Source: Riptortus pedestris | Lineage: Eukaryota > Arthropoda > Insecta > Hemiptera > Alydidae | Reading direction: 5' to 3' | NCBI GenBank assembly: GCA_019009955.1 | Contig: CM032230.1 | Location: forward strand, 8,982,001 to 9,046,000 | DNA length: 64,000 nucleotides | Shown: positions 56,252 through 64,000 of the stretch, piece after piece | Layout of the letters: each line of letters begins with the position of its first letter | Numbering within the stretch: the stretch's first letter is position 1 | Translations under genes and position numbers: made by a program | Notes under the pieces: model-generated | What the model saw: only the letters and a program-made list of their open reading frames with translations | Told to the model about the DNA's origin: nothing | The model's database searches: none

Positions 56252-56533
56252 TTATAGTGTGTTGTATATATTAATGTCTTTTAGGTGTTTAATGATTGAG
56301 TCTAGGTAATTACTGTTATCGGTCAAAAGTTCCTGTAAGTCATGTGGAATATCTAAATTGTCTCTTTGTCGACAGTTAGTCAATATGTGATGTACAGTTA
56401 ATGTTTCATTACAATGTCTACAAGTCGGTGTGTCCTTGTTTGTCATTAAGTGTCCGTGGGTCAGCAAGGAATGGCCAATGCGTAGTCTGGTCAGCACAAC
56501 TTCCTCTCTTCGTGTGCTCCTGTTACTTGATGG
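56252..56533 (-). pseudogene. LINE C-terminal zinc-binding segment
   Basis: Directly continues the RNase H frame after the nonsense codon: SSNRSTRREEVVLTRLRIGH, then CRHCNETLTVHHILTNC, a Cys-x2-Cys-x7-His-x4-Cys pattern found at the end of many LINE ORF2 proteins. It ends INIYNTL and a stop at 56252. Related fragments are at 4935 and 42700. Confidence 0.88.
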
Positions 56534-57082
56534 TCATTCCTTAACTGTTTGTTTTATTTGTCTTAGTTTATTGTCGTTTGTGTTATCCCAAGATTGCTGC
56601 CACTGCTGTTGTAGTGCCTTAATGCATTCGGCTAGTACGTCTTGGTGGTCTGTACAGTTTATGCCTATATCCGGTTTGTTTACAGTACACTTTGCTAAAC
56701 TGTCGATGTCTGTACTTTCCTTAATGTCTGTATGTCCAGGTAACCATAAAAGACTAATGTGTGTGTTGCTAGAGTTTAGTCGGTGAAATTGTTCAAAAAT
56801 TTTGATAGCCAAAGGATTTGTCGAGTAAATGTTGTTGAGTGTATGTAGTGAGCTTAATGAATCTGTGCACAGTACTATTTCACTTTGGCAGCTTTGGACT
56901 CTTGACAAGGCTAATAGGATGGCCTGAAGCTCGGCTGTATAGGAGCTAGATACAGGCGTCAATTTTAGTTGGTAATTATTGGAGCCAACTATCGCAGCAG
57001 AACCTGTACCACTTGCTGTCTTAGAGCCATCAGTATAAGCAAAGACACTATTAGCCTTGTCTCCCAATACTAAAATAAGCAC
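56534..57082 (-). pseudogene. LINE RNase H domain
   Basis: FAYTDGSK carries the first aspartate, ELQAILLAL the glutamate, CTDSLSSLHTL the second aspartate, and WLPGHTDIKESTDIDSLA the histidine and final aspartate; the usual GNE is replaced by KES-T. RNase H degrades the RNA template during target-primed reverse transcription. The frame ends at a TGA where a Trp is expected, and the next domain continues in the same frame. Confidence 0.9.
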
Positions 57083-58288
57083 TGTACATGTGTTGTGATG
57101 TTGGGTTGGATTTTTTAAACTTGCCTAAAGATGTGTCCATTGTAAAATTTTGAAAACGCCAAGGAGGATATGGTAGTAACTGGAGAGTGTATATGTCCGT
57201 GTTTGCTAATGGTATTTGTGTAGTGTAAAATGTATATCTTATGGAAAGTGGCCTCGGTCTAGTTCGGTAAACCAAATACTTATTATAATATGTATTATGT
57301 AGGACTGACGTTGAGCATGGAGTATTTAAGAATTTAGATTTTAGGACATATTTTATACATAGTTTCTTCCTCCTAAGATCTAAGGGTGGTTCGCCAGCCT
57401 CCACATAAATGCTGTTTACCGGACTTGACCTAAATGCCCCTGTAGCCAGGCAAAGACCTGTGTTGTGGACTGTATCTAACATTTTTAGAACTCTGGGACG
57501 GGCTGATGAATATGCTATGCAACCATAGTCCAGTAGAGACCTGGTGTAGGCACGATAGAGTTTTAGCATAGAGCCTCTGTCCGCACCCCACTTGGTATTG
57601 CTTACAATTTTTAAAAGATTCAAGGATTTCTTGCATCTTGTAAGAAGATCTTTAATGTGGGGTATCCAGGTTATTTTTTTATCAAATGTTAGACCTAAAA
57701 TTTTAATGCTATCCACATTCGGGATAGGTGCATTATAGATGGTAAAATTAGGAGCTGGGGAATTTCTTCTTTTAGTAAATATTATACTCTTAGATTTCCC
57801 AGATGAAAACTTCATCCCAGTGTGAGATGACCAGCTCTCTAAATTTACTATCGTCTGTTGTACAATGGAACATGATTGGTCATAGGAACAAGAACAATGG
57901 TAAATAAACAAATCGTCAGCATACAGGCAGTATTTTACTGTTGGTGGAATATATTCATGAATGGAGTTTATGGCAATGTTAAAGAGGGTAGTACTTAGTA
58001 CACCCCCTTGAGGTACTCCGTTTTCCTGTAGGAACCTATCAGAAAGAGTTGTTCCAATCCTGACTCTGAAATGTCTATTTCTTAAATAATTTTTAATGAA
58101 ATTAAGAATATTTCCTTTAATTCCCCAGTCCAGTAAGGTTGTAAGTATTTTTCGACGCCAAACTGTATCATAAGCCTTTTCTATGTCCAAGGCCACTGCT
58201 ATTATCAACTCTCTATTTAAGAAAGCATTGAGGATATCATTCTCCAGCTTTGTCAGATGATGCATGGTTGAATGGCGTTCTCTAAGCC
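57051..58288 (-). pseudogene. LINE reverse transcriptase, catalytic core and thumb
   Basis: Upstream of the first ATG the frame already reads RERHSTMHHLTKLEN, the usual RT segment before motif A. VALDIEKAYDTVW is motif A with its catalytic aspartate, NGVPQGGVLSTTLFNI motif B, and CLYADDLFIY motif C with the YADD catalytic pair. ILGLTFDKKITW fits motif E. The catalytic residues are intact. The frame ends SIGRQG after a frameshift near 57065, and the RNase H continues in the next frame. Confidence 0.93.
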
Positions 58289-58869
58289 ATATTGAAATGG
58301 CGACAACAATTCGGAATGGTCTAAGAACCAGTGTAGACGTTTATTAAAATGTTTTAAAGCAGCTTACAAAGACAGCTGGTCAACGAAATGGTTCGATAAT
58401 TAGATGCAATCGTTTTATCCTTGCCAACCTTAAGGACTGGAATAACAATGGATTCATTCCAAGAGTCAGGATATAGCCCATTCTCATAAATTTGATTATA
58501 ATACCTCACAAGATGGTTAAGGGCAGAGTCGGGTAATTCTTTTAACATTTTGTAACTTAATCCGTCTTGTCCTGGCGTGGAGCCTCGTGTGTTCGTAAGT
58601 GCGAGTTTCAGTTCTTTAAGTGTAATTAGGTCATTGAGAGGATTGTCAGACGTATTACTAATTGGAAGATGTACTGACTCTATTAAATTTTTATATTCGA
58701 GAAATTGAGGAGAGTAATTTTCAGAGCTAGATATTTTGAAGAAGTGTGTGGCTAAAAGGTTACAAAGATGAGGAGTGTCCGTGATTGTGGTATCATTATC
58801 TTTTAAGCCTGTCACCGGTGGTCTGTAATTCCTGTGTAAGATCTTGTTTATGTTCGTCCATATTTGCAA
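58286..58869 (-). pseudogene. LINE reverse transcriptase, N-terminal part
   Basis: Starts after an in-frame stop; the TTG at 58869 is just the first usable codon. RGSTPGQDGLSYKMLKELP and WNESIVIPVLKVGKD, then NYRTISLTSCLCKLL, are the palm entry motifs 1 and 2 of LINE RTs. A stop at 58354 replaces the residue after CKLL, a frameshift follows, and FLDHSELLSPFQYG continues to about 58290, where another one-base loss shifts to the next part. Confidence 0.85.
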
Positions 58870-58885
58870 ACTACTTCAATAAAAA

Positions 58886-59465
58886 TACAGCGGGATACAT
58901 AAATCATCAGTCATCTCCATTCTACTTCCGTGGGCCGTGGGAGGGAGAACCGCCCATTCCAGATTACCTGTGCAGGTATATTCCACTTTGATTACCTGTC
59001 GGAACTAGCATGGCCGCCGAAATGGTTCCTTTGCTGAATCTTGGGTGGAGTGGGGAGGCGCTAACTAGCCTAGATAATAGAGCGGAGTAGCAGGAATTAC
59101 AATTGTCCCCTTAAGAGAGTAATTGTTACCAGGGATCCGTGTAGAGGAATGCCAATGGGAGAGGAAGTCCCCCCTAGATCGGTACCACCTGCTTCGAGAA
59201 TCCATCATGAATGCCTGCAAGTGGGGAGGCCTACCTGCCATCTGGATATGGCATCTATTTCCCTACTTCACAAAAAAAGGTGTTAACCAGTCTGGAAAGG
59301 AATCCCTTTTCTACCTTTGGCATTTTAGGGGATCGGGCAACTATCTTGGATGGTGCCAGAATATTCAAAACTAGAAGGGGAGGGACCATTTATTCTAAAC
59401 TCGTATGAATTAGGAATGTATTTGTAATGTAATATTAAACTAGTTTCAAATATATTTTGTATTTA
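58886..59465. other. No gene recognised
   Basis: Two overlapping open frames at 59123-59408 have no recognisable domain. Composition is less AT-rich than its neighbours. Confidence 0.45.
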
Positions 59466-60025
59466 CAATTGAAGGGTTTGCTGCAAAAAGGAGGTAGCTC
59501 CAATTTTTCCAGTTTTTGGGAAACCAAAAAAAACGTTTAAAAAATTCAAATTATGTAAAAATATTGTTGTTGCTTACTTTCAATTATGGTGTTTACATAT
59601 TAGAACAGTATTTTCATTGAAAAAATATCTTCCAAATGTTGGTGGTACGTGGATAATCCTTGGAGCTACCTCTATTTTGCCCAAAAGAATGGAATAAGAG
59701 GAATTTAGGAATATGTTATGTCTTGGAAAAAAGGTGTAAAAATAAATGGAATGTACTATTATTATGTATTTTTTTATTCAAAGAAAACTGAAAATAAAGT
59801 ACAGCAAAATTATTGGTTATACAAACTGAAAATAACATCATTATAACGAATAGCATAAAATACGAAAATAACATCATTATAACGAAAATAACATCATAAC
59901 GATTGAAAGCTGCATCCTTTTGGGGCCAAATAAAAAAGTGGTTTTTTTTGGCACATGAAAGTGTTTATAACTCCCAACAGCTATGGGATGGAGCTACCTC
60001 CTTTTTGCAGCAAACCCTTCAATTG
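59466..60025. mobile_element. DNA transposon / MITE with perfect 37-bp inverted ends
   Basis: 59466-59502 (CAATTGAAGGGTTTGCTGCA...) and 59989-60025 are exact reverse complements. The outermost CAATTG is itself palindromic, so the target duplication may be AATT and the true tip GAAGGG. GGAGCTACC also recurs internally at about 59662. No ORF of note, so it is non-autonomous, and perfect ends suggest recent origin. Confidence 0.88.
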
Positions 60026-60990
60026 CTTACAGGTTTATTCCCAAGCAATACAATTGAGTTAATCTATATTAGTTGTTTTATGATACAGTTATCGGTTAAT
60101 CTAATTAATCACAAGTTTTTGAATTAAATACAAATACTTTCTTAGCTATGCGATAATAAAAATTGATTTAAAGCAACCATACAAAACAAAAAAAAAACAT
60201 TAAAAATAATAAATGTAGAAAAAAAAAAAACCTTCGCAGAACTTATTTTTTTAAATAAATATATAAAATTAAAAAAAAATCTAACATTTACTGAAAATGA
60301 ATAAAGAAAACATAACGTATATGGAAAATAAAAATTATGTTTATATTACAAAGCTTTAATTTAACCACACTGATAAAGTAGTATTAGGTATTGGGATGAA
60401 GTGTTAATTGCATCATGGAACCAGCTATCATTATCTACAAGATCAATATTGTCCATGAGTGTGATCCTTAATGTGGAATACATTGCATAATAGAGGAATG
60501 TACGGTGTAATATCCTCTTGTGCATCCCTATTGCAAAGATTTGGGGTTTGGGGTTTATCGATTTTCAGTTTGGGGTTTATCGCGTTGACAATCTTATTTA
60601 CCTGTTAACTTTATATGGTAATTACTACTGATCCAATTTTGTGATATCAATTTATATACTGGATAAGAAAAGAGGAGTAAATGAAAACAATTTTGAGAAA
60701 AACCTGGGATTAGCTGCATATTTTTGTATAGAAACCTATACCCTGATTTGTCTTAGTTCTCTAAACCTCAGGAAATTAGCTGATTTCATAAAGTAAAAAA
60801 CATTTCTTTTATGTTTGTCTTTATTAATAACGGATCCTGATTCAACAATAAATTTTCGAAATTTAGAGATATGAATAATTGTTTTTTTTTTGAGTTACGC
60901 AGTTAAATTTAACATTAATAATGTTAGCTGCAGTAAATCAAGAACGATGAGTCGGTTATAGCATTGTAGAAACCCTGCTAAATACATGAT
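60026..60990. other. No recognisable feature
   Basis: AT-rich with several A runs; no gene, shared repeat or array seen. Confidence 0.5.
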
Positions 60991-61964
60991 TAGGCCTTTT
61001 TTTTTCTTTTTTTTTTCTCCTCATAGTAACCCTGTGAGGAGTTATTTATTCGAATACATGTTCCATTTCCACATGGCATATTACATAAATATGTAACATC
61101 ATTATATTTAAATACATCATTATTTTACAATAAATATTTGTTTATCAATTGTCTATTCAAATATTCAAGAAATAAAAAAAAAATATATTAAAATAAGTAT
61201 GGTAATTACAAGCAAAATTAATAAATGAAAGGAAAAGTAAATAAATAAATACAATAAGAACACAATCATTTCAATTAAAATTAAACTTAAACTCAACGAT
61301 GTTTAATTTGCGAGTCTATGTAAGGTAAATATATTGAATTATGATTCCAATTCCTCACAATCAACTTCACATTCTAATGAAGTTTTGCTACATCCATATC
61401 TATACTTTTGATAAACTTTATAAATTCTTTATTATATTTGTTAAATATAAATAGTATGAGGCGGTTCTGGCCAATTACCTCCTTTTAAAATTATGTTATT
61501 ATTAAATTTGATCTATTTTGACTAAATGTTGTGCAGTCATAAAGTATATGTAAAAACATTTATGTTGTCTGTAAGTCGTAAGAAAATTTGTCATTGTCTT
61601 GAATTTTAAATCTTGTTAAATAATGTCCTGTCTGTCCATGTTCCGTTAGAAATTGTGTGCATTTGTGATGGTGACTCTTAATTGTGTTGTAGTTGTTGTG
61701 AGTTATGTTTGGTATGAATTGATGTAAACTGTAAGATTTTTTACATGTGTGATTAGGCTTGAAACAGGGGTAAACTATAATTGATTGCATATAACCAAAA
61801 CAAGTATCCTCAGTCCATGAATAGGTAGTAGATTCATCCAAGTATAATACACACAGAGTTGTTTCATGACCAGGATTTGTGCCTTGCAGATTTACTTTCG
61901 AAAATGAATTTATTAGTAAACAGACCCGTCTATTGGTTATCGCACCGATCAGCCACCGTATCAA
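60991..61964 (-). mobile_element. Second LINE, 3' portion
   Basis: Minus-strand element with a coding relic (61374-61964) and a 3' region ending in a poly(A)-like tract (T run at about 60996-61018 on the plus strand). It is strongly 5' truncated. Confidence 0.65.
61374..61964 (-). pseudogene. LINE ORF2 C-terminal relic
   Basis: The segment FLTEHGQTGHYLTRFKIQDN is the L-T-G/E-H-G-x-F/T-xx-Y-L-x-R-F-K block that precedes the zinc-binding motif in LINE ORF2. A TAA at about 61560 breaks the frame, after which LHILYDCTTFSQNRSNLI continues in the same frame. After further breaks, KEFIKFIKSIDMDVAKLH leads to the natural stop at 61374. Only the second half of the zinc motif remains. It is a different subfamily from the 56-kb LINE. 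Confidence 0.75.
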
Positions 61965-61967
61965 ATA

Positions 61968-62085
61968 ATAAGTTCATATTGCTCAGGCAGTAATCGAACT
62001 CACTACTCTAGGCTTACAAGTAAAATTAAGCCCTACGCCTTAGCTCTCATTCCTAACCTCAACCCCAGTATTCTGTGTACTCACT
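61968..62085 (-). repeat. tRNA-derived SINE head
   Basis: On the minus strand: GCTAAGGCGTAGGGCTTAAT, TAAGCCTAGAGTAGTGAG and TTCGATTACTGCC carry the A/B-box region of the SINE family. The body is missing. Confidence 0.65.
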
Positions 62086-62104
62086 TGGGCAGTAGATGTT
62101 CTGA

Positions 62105-62106
<2 letters not shown>

Positions 62107-62166
<60 letters not shown>
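62107..62166. repeat. (TA)n microsatellite
   Basis: About 30 TA units without adjoining HINE sequence. Confidence 0.95.
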
Positions 62167-62169
<3 letters not shown>

Positions 62170-62322
62170 TATTTATATTTATTTTGGGATAAATACATGT
62201 GCGTTGTCAGGGGTCTGGCCATTCTATGTTAATATTGTTAGGTATTCTACTTAAATAATTTACAATTCGACAATTTCGAGTATTCTTATAATATAAGTAG
62301 TAAATACCAATACATAAGCAAT

Positions 62323-63328
62323 ATATGAGGCATTCAGAAGTCAATATCACTAACTCCAATTTTTAAATTTTTTTGAGTAATAACATCGCTGGGTGGCATT
62401 ACTGAAAACTTGTCACTAGCCAAGACGACTAACTCCACAGTTAAATGTTGCGGCACCAGAATGCGCTATCTGCTCTGGTAACTGAACATTTGACCCGTGG
62501 TTTCAGTGGTCTAAGTGATTAACTCCATGATAACCGATGTTAATCTTACTTGAGGTCAAAATTTTGCAACTGTTTTGTGTTTGTGGATTTTATTATGTTT
62601 ATTTTTTATTTTAAACGCCGTGTTTATTTTTTATTTTGTATTTGAAAGCCGAACCATTATCTATCAAATACAAAACTACTTTCTTACCAGAAATGCCATT
62701 TGGAAAAATTAATATCCGAAAGACAAATGGAAATGGACGTCCTTTAGAAAGCCTTGCTAAAGTTCCACAAGGTCTTCTTGGCAAAAAAGAAGGATCTAAT
62801 GGACCTCTTGAAGTTTATATCTTCTATTCATCACCACTATTATAAAAACTTGAAGACTGCTAGAAATATCCTGCAAGATGAACCTGTCAGTGATGACGAC
62901 TGCAGCACATATGCCGAATAGAGGCAATGAACAAAGTTTTATTTGTATTTTATACAACTTTCAAGTTTTATGTGTATTTTCAGTAATATTTCATTAATAA
63001 CAATAATATTAGTTACTATACATTTAAAATAAGTTTGTTAGTGCATATTTCCTTAATAAAATTACTTGTATACAAACTACTCAGAATATTCTGTCAATAT
63101 GACTAACTCCATATAAAGTGCTTTTTTTACATGATAGAGATACACTGAAGTTATTTTATGCATTTATACAGTACTGAAAATCTAATCTTAATTGTATGAA
63201 ATTAAATGAATTTATTATCAATATTCTAAAACAACTTTTGATTTTTTATAAACAAATAACTTTAACTGCTTTTACTGAACATTTTCATTTGTAAGAGTTA
63301 GTCACATTGGCTTCTGAACGCCTCATAT
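62323..63328. mobile_element. DNA transposon with ~34-bp inverted ends
   Basis: The left end ATATGAGGCATTCAGAAGTC and the right end read in reverse (ATATGAGGCGTTCAGAAGCC) match with a few substitutions and continue to ACTAACTC. ATAT outside both tips may be the target duplication. ACTAACTCCA or a close form occurs at 62349, 62428, 62518 and 63102, and in reverse in the right end, like subterminal transposase-binding repeats. It contains a broken coding relic. Confidence 0.8.
62636..62921 (+). pseudogene. Frameshifted coding relic inside the transposon
   Basis: Frame 1 (to about 62765) reads LKAEPLSIKYKTTFLPEMPF and GRPLESLAK. From about 62763 the +1 frame continues KKKDLMDLLKFISSIHHHYY and KNLKTARN, then the acidic EPVSDDDCSTYAE and a stop at 62919-62921. 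The K-K-D-L-x-D-L-L-x-x-I...H-x-x-Y-x-x-L pattern resembles C-terminal parts of poorly characterised arthropod proteins that I associate with mobile elements. I cannot name the family. The single shift and the acidic end suggest a real but dead gene end. Confidence 0.5.
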
Positions 63329-63697
63329 AATAGTTCCGAAAAAACAACTTAAACAAAACAACAATGGTTAAAAACTGATGGCAATAATATACTCTTAATA
63401 AAGTAATATATGTTATTTAGCTTTTCAATATTGTTAATATTTAGCATAAATTCCAATGAAGGTTCGTCCCTCTTTTTAATTATATTTGATTGCAAATATT
63501 GTTTTACGATATTTACAAGTGCAGGGCAATGTAGCTTCAGGCTATTAAAAATGTATTTTTACACCACTTACATATTTCGTCTGATTTTATGATATGGGAC
63601 TCTCATATATATCGTTTAATATTGGATTTAGAGAAAAATACAAATTACATTAATTATAGAAAAGTTAATATTTATTTACACCTTCTTTGTGTTACTA

Positions 63698-63882
63698 TAG
63701 CTCAACGAGATGAGGTATCTACATTTGACCAGCCATTTCTAGCCTGGATGGGAGTAAGGATTCTATTTAATGTGTTCGTCAATAAATACATCCCTATTGA
63801 CCTTGTGAGAATCAAACTCACGACTCTAGGTTTAGCTAGTGATATTAGGAACTACGCCTTAACACACACATTGCTAACCTGA
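63698..63882 (-). repeat. tRNA-derived SINE
   Basis: On the minus strand: GGTTAGCAATGTGTGTTAAG, CCTAGAGTCGTGAGTTTGAT (B-box region), then GACGAACACATTAAATAGAA and CCATCCAGGCTAGAAATGG, following the order of the other copies. Diverged. Confidence 0.65.
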
Positions 63883-64000
63883 AACCCTACATAAACAAAT
63901 ATTTTACGAATAAATATTCCACTTGAAGTACTTACTCCCCAAAAATCATGTATACATTCCTAAGGCCTACAAATAAAGGAATACCAAGGAAAATACTAAG

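Larger units (their letters stand above)
55763..58885 (-). mobile_element. LINE (RT + RNase H), 5' truncated
   Basis: Minus-strand non-LTR retrotransposon of about 3.1 kb. It runs from a partial RT at high coordinates through RNase H and a Cys-rich C-terminus to an A-rich 3' region (55950-56200) and a (TAAA)n-poly(A) end near 55765-55790. The 5' part with ORF1 and the endonuclease is missing, as is usual for truncated insertions. Only a few frameshifts and stops break it, so it is not very old. RNase H after RT places it in the group of LINEs that includes I, R1 and Jockey-related clades; I do not assign a clade. Confidence 0.88.

Noticed and set aside
56430..56786. 118-codon plus-strand open frame
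   Set aside because: Antisense shadow of the LINE RNase H and zinc-binding coding region.

Overview
This window is eukaryotic repeat-rich DNA, most likely from an arthropod and probably an insect with a large genome. That placement is an inference. It rests on a mariner with a D34D transposase, a Gypsy-type LTR element, several RNase H-bearing LINEs, tRNA-derived SINEs and a very abundant short family built like the Drosophila DINE-1 / Helentron-associated elements. I found no host protein gene, rRNA or functional tRNA. Nearly everything recognisable is a transposable element, a tandem repeat or a relic. One unresolved base (n) lies at 31019.

The dominant component from 0.6 to 45 kb is one non-autonomous family, called HINE-like here. 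A complete copy starts at TTAGCAGATTTCCC, which is part of a 20-bp perfect palindrome. It has an internal (TA)n microsatellite, then the inverted subterminal repeat GGGAAATCTGC, then a hairpin (ACGCAG-loop-CTGCGT) and the tail GACGGACTTTT. About 40 complete, deleted, tandem, nested or fold-back copies are listed. A diverged relative, HINE-B, shares the ends but has different internal sequence.

Other elements are nested among these copies. They are a 941-bp mariner inside a HINE terminal palindrome (18.76-19.70 kb), a family inserted in HINE (TA)n tracts (29.9-31.2 and 45.1-45.9 kb), modules with a CTGANGA...GAAA core in two large inverted repeats (11.5 and 26.2 kb) and elsewhere, a tRNA-type SINE family (five copies), LINE 3' fragments and a solo LTR (24.1 kb).

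The region 46.9-55.7 kb is different. A 500-bp array of (C15A) replaces the start of a Gypsy-type element. That element has an intact 892-codon gag-protease frame with an N-terminal SAP-like motif and a duplicated zinc knuckle, but lacks reverse transcriptase and the integrase core. A 4.7-kb satellite of 53-bp units, most with a small hairpin, abuts its 3' LTR.

From 55.8 to 64 kb there are a 5'-truncated LINE on the minus strand with readable RT, RNase H and zinc-binding parts, a second decayed LINE, and two DNA transposons with terminal inverted repeats. One (59466-60025) has perfect 37-bp repeats. The other (62323-63328) carries a frameshifted coding relic. Both share an 11-base motif at the same distance from their tips.
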